Assembly (NCBI GenBank): GCA_910583795.1
Contig: CAJTZQ010000022.1
Location: forward strand, 1 to 49,105
Reading direction: 5' to 3'
DNA from: an uncultured Muribaculaceae bacterium
GTDB lineage: Bacteria > Bacteroidota > Bacteroidia > Bacteroidales > Muribaculaceae
DNA length: 49,105 nt
A model generated the notes under the pieces. It worked only from the letters and a program-made list of their open reading frames with translations, had not been told where the DNA came from and did no database searches. Of this stretch, positions 39,204 through 47,511 are shown piece after piece (the first letter of the stretch is position 1; every line of letters starts with the position of its first letter). A program made the translations under genes and the position numbers.

Positions 39204-39240
39204 CCTTACAAATGTAAGGATAAAAAGGATTATTTGCAAT
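39204..39240 (-). promoter_or_regulatory. galK promoter with overlapping palindrome
   Basis: On the minus strand ATTG (plus 39237-39240) and TACATTTG (plus 39209-39216) are 20 bases apart. A 6-bp inverted repeat, CCTTAC-AAAT-GTAAGG (39204-39219), covers the second box, a good position for a repressor operator. The transcript leader would be about 115 bases. Confidence 0.65.
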
Positions 39241-39274
39241 AGAGATTGGGGATTTGACTTATTTTTATCTTAAT

Positions 39275-40225
39275 TTAACCGATTTTGTAGTGGGGATGGT
39301 GTTCGAGGAGTTCGCGACGTAGCCGGGAGCGGTCGAGGTGTAGATATAACTCCGTGGTGGATATGGATTCATGTCCGAGCATTTCCTGGATTGCACGGAG
39401 ATTGGCGCCCCCTTCAAGAAGGTGGGTTGCAAACGAATGGCGCAATGTGTGGGGGCTGACGGTTTTCTGTATGCCGGCAAGGGCTGCAAGATCGCGTATT
39501 ATATAGAATACCATCACTCTGGAAAGCGGGGCACCGCGTCGGTTGAGAAACAGGATGTCTTGTCCGGAAGGTTGAATCTTCAGAAGAGAACGGGCGTGAA
39601 GGTATTCTGTTATCAGGTCTACGGCTGTCGGGGAGACCGGCACCAATCTCTGTTTATTCCCTTTCCCTTCTACGATCATCAAAGCCTCCTTAAGGTCGAT
39701 ACGTGAAATCCTTGTCGCCACGAGTTCAGACACCCGGAGCCCCGAGCCGTAGAGGGTTTCGATGATTGCATGGTTTCTCAGACTTTCATCCTTCCCTGAG
39801 GGAATCGCGGCAATCATAGCATCAATTTCCTCAACTGAAAGTACGTCCGGGAGTTCCCGGTTTAGTTGGGGCGACTCGATGAGCTCGGAAGGATCGTTGA
39901 CGATATATCCCTCCATTCTGAGAAATTTGAAGAAACTTCTCATCCCGGCAATCAGGCGTGCCTGAGAGCGCGGCGAAATCCCGAGGTCGCGGAGAGTGGT
40001 GAGAAGCAAATGGAGGTCGTTTTCAGACACCTCTGTCAGAGAGATATGCCGTTCGTGTAAAAAATCAAAGAGGTGACCGACGTCGACCCTATAAGCATTT
40101 GAGGTGTTTGACGACAGGCTCCTTTCCAGAACGAGATAGGCAAGGAAATCCTGCAACAGCTCTTTATGGCTTTTGATAGGGCGTTCGCCGGCATTGCCTA
40201 CGGGTGGGGAATCCCAGATATCCAT
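39275..40225 (-). CDS. xerD: Tyrosine recombinase XerD
   Basis: A 316-residue site-specific recombinase that resolves chromosome dimers at dif together with XerC. The N-terminal SAM-like core-binding domain (residues 20-105) is followed by the catalytic domain with the expected residues: Arg in LYGSGLRVSEL, Lys in EGKGNKQRLVP, His-x-x-Arg in SPHTLRHSFATHL, His in MLGHESI, and the nucleophilic Tyr in TTELYLHLD. It sits in a run of host genes without phage or integron neighbours, supporting a housekeeping role. The gene begins 20 bases after the preceding one. Confidence 0.9.
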   Translation of the reverse strand: MDIWDSPPVGNAGERPIKSHKELLQDFLAYLVLERSLSSNTSNAYRVDVGHLFDFLHERHISLTEVSENDLHLLLTTLRDLGISPRSQARLIAGMRSFFKFLRMEGYIVNDPSELIESPQLNRELPDVLSVEEIDAMIAAIPSGKDESLRNHAIIETLYGSGLRVSELVATRISRIDLKEALMIVEGKGNKQRLVPVSPTAVDLITEYLHARSLLKIQPSGQDILFLNRRGAPLSRVMVFYIIRDLAALAGIQKTVSPHTLRHSFATHLLEGGANLRAIQEMLGHESISTTELYLHLDRSRLRRELLEHHPHYKIG

Positions 40226-40244
40226 TGCAGAACTATAATTGATC

Positions 40245-40808
40245 TTAGAACCACATTGAATGTTTCACCAACGCCATTTCCTCCCTGGGCACTCCCAAGA
40301 CAATACGGGTGCCTGTCAATACGACCCCGTGGGAGATTCCGTTTTCTATGCAATCGGTAAGTTGGCTTGGAGATCCTATTGCCATAACCGCGACTCCTTC
40401 CTTGAGAAGCTTTGACACGGATCCCACATCGCATGAATTACCCTCGATAAGGACAAAATCTCCTTTCTGAGGCGATTCCTTGCGGGAAGAAAGCGGAAGA
40501 CATTTCACTCCCGCGCCTTCAGATGCGGCATGAAATGCCGGGCGTGAAGAGTGTGACAGGAAAAGCCGGTTGCTTCCTAAGGCAACCAAAAGCCGAAGCA
40601 GAAGGCGTGCGTCTTTTTTTATGTGACGTGATTGCTCGGTGTCGGGCGACAGCAGGACATCGTCTATAAGATCGTAGCCATAATATCCGTAATCGCCCGG
40701 ACTGACTGCTGTCTTCACGAGATTATATGCAAAAGGGGAATGGACGCCAAACCCGAGGGAATGGCGCCATCTGAGATATGAGTTTCCTATGAAAGCAAGA
40801 GGATTCAT
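40245..40808 (-). CDS. Methyltransferase-like hypothetical protein (apparently reduced)
   Basis: A 187-residue protein whose opening (YLRWRHSLGFGVHSPFAYNLV) resembles the RxxxGVHSPFxF start of a Bacteroidota class I SAM-dependent methyltransferase family. In the remaining sequence I do not see a clear glycine-rich SAM-binding motif; the region that should hold it reads ALGSNRLFLSHSS, and the GDFVLIEGNSCD segment stands where the acidic loop normally is. The protein may be a divergent or inactive member. It lies 4 bases from yfhO and 20 bases from xerD, so it is part of an operon. Confidence 0.55.
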   Translation of the reverse strand: MNPLAFIGNSYLRWRHSLGFGVHSPFAYNLVKTAVSPGDYGYYGYDLIDDVLLSPDTEQSRHIKKDARLLLRLLVALGSNRLFLSHSSRPAFHAASEGAGVKCLPLSSRKESPQKGDFVLIEGNSCDVGSVSKLLKEGVAVMAIGSPSQLTDCIENGISHGVVLTGTRIVLGVPREEMALVKHSMWF

Positions 40809-40812
40809 GCCG

Positions 40813-43275
40813 TCATTTTTTCACGCCTTCTTTCCTGCGCGAGGAGGCAACATGTATCAGCCAGACCACCAATGCCACAAGGCAGATGAGGTATATCACG
40901 GCAACTGAGGCAATCGCCACAGTGTTTGTGACCTTAAGCGACTGAGGGTCGAATGAGAATACGATTTCATGTTCTCCGGCAGGGACACGGAGAGCGCGAA
41001 GCACATAGTCGGTCCTGCCGATCGGAGCATTTTTCCCGTCGATGGTGGCGGTCCAGCCCCAAGGGAAGTATATTTCGCTGAATACGGCGATATTGTCTTT
41101 TGCACTCCTGCTCTTGTATGCAAGACGGTTGGGTGCGTAAGAAGTTTCGTAGATAGTGTCGCCGGGAGTCTTGACGGTTGCCTTCCCGAGTATGGACTCG
41201 AAATTGCGGTCGGCCACAGCTTCCATACCGGGCATGATAGAGTCGAGTGTCGTCATTTCTTCGTTGGGCGTGGCAACGTAAGAGATAGTATCTACAAACC
41301 ATGCATTGCCGAGTGCTTCAGGATTTAGTTCATACTGATCCCCGTTGAGGATATACTTGGCGTTGAGCATATTGAGCACCCGTGGATTCCCTTTGGAGAT
41401 CTGATGCGTGATAAGGTCATTGTATCTTGTCAGCTTTGCCGCGTGGTATCCGCCGATTGTCTTGTGGAAATAAGAGGAACGGGCGTCGCTGAAGCCGCCG
41501 ATATCCATCACGCGATAGTTGGAAGTGTCGGCAAGGATAGCCTTATCTGCCGCTGTCATCTTGAACGCAGTTTCGTTGGAAGAGGGGGCAACGAAGCTGT
41601 CGGAGTTGACATAACGCTTGTTGACAGGGTAAAGGTCGATGATTGTCACCGCTGTAAGGCAGCATACAAACAGAGCCTTATTTGTAAATGCTTTCTTGAA
41701 CCACAGGAATGTCACACCGCAACCGAGGAGAATGAAAATCAGGGAACGGAGACAGTCTGTGGATACAAGGCTGTAGCGCGTTTCTCTGACGGCGTTCCAA
41801 AGGTTGGCATATTCGGGAGCGGTAAATACACCCATCTGTGTCAATTGCTCCACCTCCTGTCCGCTGAATGGGGTGCCGAATACCGATGGCGCCACCCATC
41901 CGATAAAGCAGACAAGTATTCCGCCTCCCATCACTGTGTAGACGGTCCATTTGTTTTTCTGGAAGAAGTCGGGCGTTTCTACTATTTTGCGCACGCACAT
42001 TGCGGCAAGAAGAGGGATGGTGAATTCCACGATGACGAGAATGCTCGCTACCGCACGGAATTTATTGTAGCCCGGGAAATAGTCGATAAAAAAGTCTGTA
42101 AGGGGGGAGAAGTTGTGTCCCCACGAAAGGAAAATTGCGAGAAGAGAGACGAGGAACAATGCCCATTTAACGGCACCGTCTACCACGAACAGGGCGAGTA
42201 TGGCGAGCATAAGGATGAATGCCCCGACATAGACGGGACCATTTGTCATCGGTTGGTCGCCGAAATATTGCGGGAATTGGGTCAGGAACTGTCGCTCCTG
42301 GGGTGAGAGGCTTATCTCATCAGCCTTGTCTGTCTGGTCTACGCTTAGCAGTTGGTTCTGACCGCCGACAGGTTTTATCGTTGCCCCACCCTTTACATTA
42401 GGGATGAGAAGAGAGAAGGTTTCGTCGAGTCCGTAGCTCCACGCCGTGATTGCATCGCGGTCCATTCCGGCGGCGGGTGCGGCTCCGGGTTCCGTGATTT
42501 CAGTAGCCTTACCTCTGACAGTCTCTTTTGCATATTCCCAGGAGTTGTAAAGGCTTGCAGAGTTGGCGCCTATGGCAAATGCGCCGGCAACGAGGGTGCA
42601 GCATGTGGCGAGCCCCCATTGCTTTACCTTTTGTTTTTTGACAGCGTTGTATAACCAAGCCACCATCAGGAACAGGATTACAAATCCGAAATAGTAAGAC
42701 ATCTGAGGATGGTTGCTTTGCAACTGGAGTGCGCCAAACAGTGCTGCCAATGCGGTGCCGGCAAGATACTTGCCTCTGTAGCACAGCATGATGCCTCCGA
42801 TTGTAGGAGGAATGTAGGCGAGGGTGGCGAATTTCCAGATGTGCCCTGCGCCTATGATGATTATGAAGTATGATGAAAATCCCCACGCCACGGCGGCAAA
42901 GAGGGAGTTATACCATTTGCAGCCGAAACAAAGACACATGATGAAGAAACCGAGCATCATGGCAAACAGGAGATTGGCTGGAGCCGGTAGCCAGAGAGAA
43001 TATGCCCTTCCGATCCAGCTGAGGGTCGTGTTTGCAGGATATGAGGGGGCAATCTGGAAGTTTGGCATTCCTGAGAAGAGGGAGTTTGTCCATCGTGTAG
43101 ATTCTCCTGTCTCTTCATAAAAAGCTTTGCCTTCCTGTCCGTTGGCAATGCCTTGCATGGTGTCGTGCTGTTGGAGCACATTTCCCTCGATATCGTCGGG
43201 GAAGAAAAATAAGAAAGCCACTACCGCAAGAAGCAGAGCAGCCAGGACGGAATATATGTATGTCTTTTTCATCAT
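40813..43275 (-). CDS. YfhO family membrane protein
   Basis: An 820-residue inner-membrane protein with about 12 or more hydrophobic segments and a conserved periplasmic-type C-terminal part (residues 570-760), belonging to the YfhO family. Relatives in Firmicutes act in glycosylating lipoteichoic acid; in Bacteroidota the substrate is unknown, although a GT-C-type glycosyltransferase fold is likely. The open frame starts at 43353, but those codons cover a GC-rich hairpin, so I start at MMKKTYIYSV, which leads into the first membrane helix. The last helix (VAVIYLICLVALVVWL) is followed by a basic tail. It follows lrp by 70 bases. Confidence 0.85.
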   Translation of the reverse strand: MMKKTYIYSVLAALLLAVVAFLFFFPDDIEGNVLQQHDTMQGIANGQEGKAFYEETGESTRWTNSLFSGMPNFQIAPSYPANTTLSWIGRAYSLWLPAPANLLFAMMLGFFIMCLCFGCKWYNSLFAAVAWGFSSYFIIIIGAGHIWKFATLAYIPPTIGGIMLCYRGKYLAGTALAALFGALQLQSNHPQMSYYFGFVILFLMVAWLYNAVKKQKVKQWGLATCCTLVAGAFAIGANSASLYNSWEYAKETVRGKATEITEPGAAPAAGMDRDAITAWSYGLDETFSLLIPNVKGGATIKPVGGQNQLLSVDQTDKADEISLSPQERQFLTQFPQYFGDQPMTNGPVYVGAFILMLAILALFVVDGAVKWALFLVSLLAIFLSWGHNFSPLTDFFIDYFPGYNKFRAVASILVIVEFTIPLLAAMCVRKIVETPDFFQKNKWTVYTVMGGGILVCFIGWVAPSVFGTPFSGQEVEQLTQMGVFTAPEYANLWNAVRETRYSLVSTDCLRSLIFILLGCGVTFLWFKKAFTNKALFVCCLTAVTIIDLYPVNKRYVNSDSFVAPSSNETAFKMTAADKAILADTSNYRVMDIGGFSDARSSYFHKTIGGYHAAKLTRYNDLITHQISKGNPRVLNMLNAKYILNGDQYELNPEALGNAWFVDTISYVATPNEEMTTLDSIMPGMEAVADRNFESILGKATVKTPGDTIYETSYAPNRLAYKSRSAKDNIAVFSEIYFPWGWTATIDGKNAPIGRTDYVLRALRVPAGEHEIVFSFDPQSLKVTNTVAIASVAVIYLICLVALVVWLIHVASSRRKEGVKK

Positions 43276-43306
43276 CAAGGAATGGTTGGGGTTTGTATTT
43301 CCCCCG

Positions 43307-43332
43307 CCGGGGGCACTGAGAAGCGCCCCCGG
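43307..43332 (-). other. GC-rich hairpin between lrp and yfhO
   Basis: CCGGGGGC (43307-43314) pairs with GCCCCCGG (43325-43332), an 8-bp all-GC stem, in a locally very GC-rich stretch. There is no T-run on either strand, so it is not a standard terminator. Confidence 0.55.
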
Positions 43333-43345
43333 GAGAGGTGATATT

Positions 43346-43807
43346 TCAATCAACCGGGATGTATATCTGCCGGTTCATGCTCTGCTCCAGCGAGATGAGA
43401 GTTTCTGTTCTGACCACTCCCGGGATGTGCTGGATTTTGTCGTTGAGGAGCTCCATGAGGTGGAGATTGTCTTGGGCATAGACCTTTATGAGCATGGAGT
43501 AAGGTCCTGTCGTGAAATGACATTCCACCACTTCGGGGATTTTTTCGAGTTCTTTCACAACTTCGCGATACATCGGGCCTTTCTCAAGGCTTACGCCGAC
43601 ATATGTGCAGGTGTTGTATCCAAGCGATTTAGGATTGACTGTATAGCCCGAGCCGGTGATTACCTTCATCTCGATCAGGCGCTGGATGCGCTGGTGGATG
43701 GCGGCACGGGAAACTCCGCATTCGATCGCAACGTCTTTAGATGCGATACGTGCGTTCTTCATGATAATGTTTAGAATTTTCTTGTCTAAGTTGTCGATAC
43801 GATCCAT
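43346..43807 (-). CDS. Lrp/AsnC family transcriptional regulator
   Basis: A 153-residue regulator with an N-terminal winged helix-turn-helix (residues 1-60, LDKKILNIIMKNARIASKDV and CGVSRAAIHQRIQRL) and a C-terminal RAM ligand-binding domain (about 68-145, including VKELEKIPEVVECHFTTG). Such proteins sense amino acids and control metabolism genes as octamers or higher assemblies. The frame is open for 26 codons more, but I begin at MDRIDNLDK because it matches the family start and lies after the predicted promoter. Its ligand is not predictable. It precedes yfhO on the same strand. Confidence 0.93.
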   Translation of the reverse strand: MDRIDNLDKKILNIIMKNARIASKDVAIECGVSRAAIHQRIQRLIEMKVITGSGYTVNPKSLGYNTCTYVGVSLEKGPMYREVVKELEKIPEVVECHFTTGPYSMLIKVYAQDNLHLMELLNDKIQHIPGVVRTETLISLEQSMNRQIYIPVD

Positions 43808-43854
43808 GGTTGAAGATTTAACAAAGTTAGAGAGAAGTATGTGAGTTGGTTGTG

Positions 43855-43886
43855 CAAATTTATCATAAATTTTAGAAATGTGCAAA
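43855..43886 (-). promoter_or_regulatory. Promoter of the lrp gene
   Basis: On the minus strand TTTG (plus 43883-43886) and TAAATTTG (plus 43855-43862) are 20 bases apart, a full consensus match. A second TAACTTTG box (plus 43822-43829) lies nearer to the gene, but its upstream box would be 25 bases away. Confidence 0.7.
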
Positions 43887-43973
43887 ATTTAGGATGAAAT
43901 TTTAGCAATTTGCTTTAAAAAAGTATCTCCACTCTTTAAAGAGAGGGAGAAATGCAAGCGTGGGTGAATCGTC

Positions 43974-45209
43974 TCAATGATTTATGTCAACTCTTGAACG
44001 GGCGAAGGCGGCAGATATCCATGCGGTGATTATGCCTATGGCTGCGACAGGGATCAATGCCACAAGAAGGTCTGACCATTCCACAATGACGGGATAAGCA
44101 TGCACCACGAGAATGTCTGGGTCGCCCCCAAGTTTTATCAATCCGAATTTTTCCTGTATAAGACAAAGGGCGACTCCGATAATGATGCCGCCGATACCCC
44201 CGGCAAGACTGACGTATATGCTCTCCCACCAGAAAGTTTTCCCGATCTGCCGGCGGTTCATGCCGAGTGCAGACATCGTCGCCATGGATGATTGCTTCTC
44301 TATTATCAGCATACAGAGTGTGCTTATGATGTTGAACGAAGCGATCATGAGTATGAAGATCAGAAGGAGGAAGGTCATCCATTTCTCAATGTTGACCATT
44401 CTGAAATGAGTTTCCTGTTGCTGGAAACGGTCTTTCACCACTGCTTTTTCACCAAGTGCTTTATTGATTTCAGAAGCAACTCCGGAGATGTCGGCATCCG
44501 GGTCGGTGTTGATCTCGATGGCGGTGGCTTCAGTGGTGTATTGGAAAAGCTCGCGGGCGGTTGAAATGTCGCAAATCACTGTGTTCTCGTCATATTCGCT
44601 CTGCAAAGACTGGAATATCCCCCTTACGGATACTGAATCTGTAAGAAACGAAGCCATAGGGTTTGAAAGGTTTACTCTCCCTTCACGCTTTGGGGCAAAC
44701 AGGAATAGACCCTCTGATCCTGCACCGGTGCCAAGCTGCTGCGCCACCCCTACCGACACTGCGGCATCGTCAGGAGAATAGTCGGCAATCCCTTCTCCAT
44801 TTACAAACAGGGAATCGATTTCAGTTATTTCCGAATATATCTCAGGGACAACCCCGCGTAGAGTGATCGGCATTTCCTTTGCATTGTATATGGCAAGGGC
44901 ATTGTCGGTGACCGTAGGCATGGCAGTGCCGACACCGTCTATTTTGTTGATGATGTTGAGGAGGGAGTCGGCGTCTGCAAAAGTTTTCCCTGTTGCCGGA
45001 GTCACAAGCACGTCGGGGGCGAGAAGGTCGAGAGTGTCGGAAAGAAGCCCCCTGAAACCGTTGAATACCGACAAGACACAAACAATGGCGGCGGTGGCTA
45101 TAGCCACCCCCACCACGGATATGATAGAGATAGCGCTCACTGCGCTATGAGATTTCGGTGCCCTGAGATAGCGCCAGGCTATCCTTGCAGGGAGTGATCC
45201 GATTTTCAT
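43974..45209 (-). CDS. LolC/LolE-type FtsX-like permease
   Basis: A 411-residue inner-membrane permease with the MacB/FtsX layout: one N-terminal helix (about residues 24-46), a large periplasmic domain (about 47-275), and three C-terminal helices (about 278-300, 320-345 and 375-398). The opening MKIGSLPARIAWRYLRAPKSH and the SSMATMSALGMNRRQIGKTF cytoplasmic loop are typical of Bacteroidota LolC/E-like proteins, which release outer-membrane lipoproteins from the inner membrane. The ATPase partner (LolD-like) is not in the window. The start overlaps the rbfA stop as ATGA. Confidence 0.85.
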   Translation of the reverse strand: MKIGSLPARIAWRYLRAPKSHSAVSAISIISVVGVAIATAAIVCVLSVFNGFRGLLSDTLDLLAPDVLVTPATGKTFADADSLLNIINKIDGVGTAMPTVTDNALAIYNAKEMPITLRGVVPEIYSEITEIDSLFVNGEGIADYSPDDAAVSVGVAQQLGTGAGSEGLFLFAPKREGRVNLSNPMASFLTDSVSVRGIFQSLQSEYDENTVICDISTARELFQYTTEATAIEINTDPDADISGVASEINKALGEKAVVKDRFQQQETHFRMVNIEKWMTFLLLIFILMIASFNIISTLCMLIIEKQSSMATMSALGMNRRQIGKTFWWESIYVSLAGGIGGIIIGVALCLIQEKFGLIKLGGDPDILVVHAYPVIVEWSDLLVALIPVAAIGIITAWISAAFARSRVDINH

Positions 45210-45577
45210 TCCTCTTCGGTTTTCTCTTCTTCTTTATCTTTCTTAGGACCGAGAAGACGGTCGATGTTGTCGATGTAGTCGAGAGAGTCGTCGAGATAGA
45301 ACTGAAGGTCAGGGCATTTGCGAAGGGTTTGCTTCACAGCCTGGGCAAGTTCATATCTTACGGTTTTCGACTGCTTTTTGATGTTTTCGAGAATGCCGGC
45401 AGCCTTGTCAGCGGGGAATATGCTGAGGTAGGCTTTGGCGATGCTGAGGTCCGGGCTTACCCTGACGGCACTGACCGACACGAGTACGCCACCGAGTGCC
45501 GCTGTCTGGCGGCGGAATATCTCGCTCAGCTCTTTCTGCAGGAGTCTGGCGATTTTGGCTTGGCGTTTTCCTTCCAT
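45206..45577 (-). CDS. rbfA: Ribosome-binding factor A
   Basis: A 123-residue KH-fold protein that binds the 30S subunit and helps mature the 5' end of 16S rRNA, especially in the cold. The RQAKIARLLQKELSEIF opening, the VSVSAVRVSPDLSIAKAYLS core and the FYLDDSLDYIDNIDRLL end are characteristic. A charged Lys/Glu tail (KKDKEEEKTEEE) follows. Its stop overlaps the start of the LolC/E-type gene by four bases. The 88-base gap upstream has no recognised promoter. Confidence 0.94.
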   Translation of the reverse strand: MEGKRQAKIARLLQKELSEIFRRQTAALGGVLVSVSAVRVSPDLSIAKAYLSIFPADKAAGILENIKKQSKTVRYELAQAVKQTLRKCPDLQFYLDDSLDYIDNIDRLLGPKKDKEEEKTEEE

Positions 45578-45665
45578 ATTGTTTCTAAATTTTTGGTTAT
45601 TTAAATAACGCGCTTTCGGCGATTATCGTTTAAGCGTAACCCCGGTCAAGGAGAGAAAGGGATGC

Positions 45666-46301
45666 CTATTTTATTTTACGGAGGATTGTGAGCCCGTCGC
45701 GCAAAGGGAGAATAGCTGTCTCCACACGTGGATGGTTTGCCACAAGATTGTTGAAGTCTATTATTCCCTGGGTCTGCGCCGAATGGCGGCAGCTCTCCAC
45801 CACGTGGCCGTCCCAGAGGGTGTTGTCGGCAAGGATATATCCCCCGGTCTTTACAAGGTCTATCGCGCGGTTGAAATAGTCCACATATTTACGCTTGTCG
45901 GCATCAATAAAAATGAGGTCGAATTCGTCGTTGTTCCATTGCTTCATCACTGTCATGGCATCGCCTATGTGGAGGTGTACTTTCCCGCCGTGGGGAGAAG
46001 ATGCAAGATTCTCGCGAATGAAATCTTCCAGTTCATCGTCAACCTCGATTGTGTCGATTACTCCTCCTTCCGGCATCCCTTCTGCAATGCATAATGCCGA
46101 ATATCCGGAAAAGGTGCCCAGTTCGAGAGCCTTTTTTGGCTGTGCCATGGAGGTCAGCATTTTCAGCATGCGTCCTTGGATATGCCCGGAACACATGCGC
46201 CCGTTCACGAGTCTGAGGTTGGTGAGACGGTCTATCCGGTATAGCTCTTTAGGCTCGGGGCTGATGTGGGAATTTATATATTCGTCGAGTTCCGGAGTCA
46301 T
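45666..46301 (-). CDS. Class I SAM-dependent O-methyltransferase
   Basis: A 211-residue cytoplasmic methyltransferase of the caffeoyl-CoA/catechol O-methyltransferase family. The SAM-binding motif ALELGTFSGYSALCIAEGM (near residue 58-76), the metal-binding DLIFIDADKRKYVDYF segment and the GGYILADNTLWDG motif are intact, indicating a Mg-dependent enzyme. The open frame extends a further 76 codons through aroQ out of frame, so I start at MTPELDEYI, whose ATG overlaps the aroQ stop (ATGA). The natural substrate is not predictable. Confidence 0.9.
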   Translation of the reverse strand: MTPELDEYINSHISPEPKELYRIDRLTNLRLVNGRMCSGHIQGRMLKMLTSMAQPKKALELGTFSGYSALCIAEGMPEGGVIDTIEVDDELEDFIRENLASSPHGGKVHLHIGDAMTVMKQWNNDEFDLIFIDADKRKYVDYFNRAIDLVKTGGYILADNTLWDGHVVESCRHSAQTQGIIDFNNLVANHPRVETAILPLRDGLTILRKIK

Positions 46302-46726
46302 CAGCGTGCGTTGAAGTAACGGAGAGCAAGTTCGTAGCCGCGCATACCGAATCCGCAGAGCATGGCTTTGCATGCTGGTGCTGTGACGGATTTGTGGCGG
46401 AATTCGTCGCGTGCGTGTATGTTTGAGATGTGGACTTCCACCACCGGCAACTGTATTGATGAGATGGCGTCGGCTATGGCGTAGGAATAGTGGGCATATG
46501 CTCCGGGATTGATGACGATGCCTTCGCATCCGGGAGTGTCGTAGCCGAGTGAGTGAATCTTGTCGATTATCTCGCCTTCACAGTTTGATTGGAAGTATTC
46601 TATTTCAGTGTTGGGAAATGTAAACCTGAGTTCGGAGAGAACGTCTTCGAAAGTGCGCGACCCGTAGATTTCGGGTTGACGTTTCCCGAGAAGATTCAGG
46701 TTCGGTCCGTTGATTATGCAGATCAT
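46301..46726 (-). CDS. aroQ: 3-dehydroquinate dehydratase, type II
   Basis: A 141-residue enzyme of the shikimate pathway that dehydrates 3-dehydroquinate to 3-dehydroshikimate and forms dodecamers. The opening NGPNLNLLGKRQPEIYG with its catalytic Arg and Tyr, INPGAYAHYSYAIADAI, and EVHISNIHARDEFRHKS are diagnostic. The frame is open to 46801, but those codons are in a TTGAATGTTGAAT repeat block, so I start at MICIING. Its stop overlaps the start of the O-methyltransferase gene. No other shikimate gene is in the window. Confidence 0.95.
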   Translation of the reverse strand: MICIINGPNLNLLGKRQPEIYGSRTFEDVLSELRFTFPNTEIEYFQSNCEGEIIDKIHSLGYDTPGCEGIVINPGAYAHYSYAIADAISSIQLPVVEVHISNIHARDEFRHKSVTAPACKAMLCGFGMRGYELALRYFNAR

Positions 46727-46727
46727 G

Positions 46728-46762
46728 TTTAATTTTGAATGTTGAATGTAGAATTTTGAATA
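46728..46762. repeat. TTTTGAATGTTGAAT repeat upstream of aroQ
   Basis: Two to three degenerate AATTTTGAATGTTGAATGTAG words directly precede aroQ. They match the words at 32715-32781. Confidence 0.65.
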
Positions 46763-46892
46763 AGAGGATCGGGAAGAGGCGAAGGCTACGCTTTTGCGCA
46801 CGACAGACCCGCGCCTTGGGATTCTTTCGGGGGCTTCCGCAAGGGATCGGGAGATTCGGTTGCGTGATCCCTTCGCGTATGGGAGGGTATAC

Positions 46893-46936
46893 GAAAAAAA
46901 GAGGAGCAGGAAACCTAAGTTTACGCTGCTCCTCTT
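46893..46936 (-). terminator. Terminator of tRNA-Asp
   Basis: On the minus strand an 11-bp stem (plus 46926-46936 with 46899-46909) is followed by a seven-base T-run (plus 46894-46900), starting 14 bases past the tRNA 3' end. Confidence 0.88.
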
Positions 46937-46949
46937 CCTCTCTCCTCGG

Positions 46950-47024
46950 CGGTGCGGACGGGACTTGAACCCGCGACCCCATGCGTGACAGGCATGTATT
47001 CTAACCAGGCTGAACTACCGCACC
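46950..47024 (-). tRNA. tRNA-Asp (anticodon GTC)
   Basis: A complete cloverleaf on the minus strand: 7-bp acceptor stem (GGTGCGG/CCGCACC), D arm with AGCCTGGTTA loop, anticodon stem CATGC/GCATG around loop CTGTCAC (anticodon GTC), T arm GCGGG-TTCAAGT-CCCGT, discriminator G. CCA is not encoded. It has its own promoter and terminator. Confidence 0.97.
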
Positions 47025-47084
47025 AGGATTTTTGTTTTTGCTATCGTTTCGTTTCTGTCGTTGTTTGTTTCCCGATTGCGAGTG

Positions 47085-47116
47085 CAAAGTTACAACGTTT
47101 TTTAATTCCCACCAAA
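47085..47116 (-). promoter_or_regulatory. Promoter of tRNA-Asp
   Basis: Minus-strand TTTG (plus 47113-47116) and TAACTTTG (plus 47085-47092), 20-base spacer, full consensus. The leader before the tRNA would be about 55 bases. Confidence 0.85.
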
Positions 47117-47511
47117 TATTTCGACAACTTTTTTCAAACTTTTTTCAAGGAAAAATTTCAAATCATTGATTAATAATAAATAAAAGTTGTAATTTTTTTG
47201 AAATTTTTTAATCGAAATTCGGGTTGAATTGTGAAAAAGCTACGATTTTCGCAGCTAATTTTTTTTGAGGTTTTGAATTTGTCATGAATTTTCATCGGCT
47301 AAGGGTGAATTTGCTTTGATTTTTTTTGAAAAATCTTGAAAAATTCGAGATCGGTGTGAATTTCGATATAGACAAAGCGGTTTTTGTTTGAAAAAAGTGG
47401 CATTCCCTCGAGACTGTTGTAATCTCTAATGAATTTTTTTTGATATAATATTCGAGAGGGGAGCCAGGCATTGATATTTTTGTGTCGTCAAATATCGGGA
47501 GAGGATGTGTA
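47117..47511. other. AT-rich gene-free stretch between two tRNA units
   Basis: This stretch of about 395 bases holds no credible gene. It is very AT-rich with frequent oligo-T tracts (TTTTTTTTGA and TTTTTTTGAAAAATC words) and repeated GAATTT/AATTTC words. It could be bent DNA or a decayed sequence; I see no transposase or attachment-site remnants. Confidence 0.5.

Noticed and set aside
39275..40225. Tyrosine recombinase as an integrase of a mobile element
   Set aside because: Length, catalytic motifs and housekeeping neighbours fit XerD; there is no att duplication, phage or conjugation gene nearby.
41404..42306. Antisense open frame of 300 codons inside yfhO
   Set aside because: It lies entirely opposite a membrane protein gene; the translation is Cys/His/Gly-rich without recognisable motifs, typical of a shadow frame.
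43276..43353. Longer start for yfhO
   Set aside because: The added codons cover a GC-rich hairpin and overlap the end of lrp; the start at MMKKTYIY fits the first membrane helix.
46302..46529. Longer start for the O-methyltransferase gene
   Set aside because: The extra 76 codons are an out-of-frame reading of aroQ, rich in Arg and His; the ATG at 46301 gives the normal family start and a coupled ATGA overlap.
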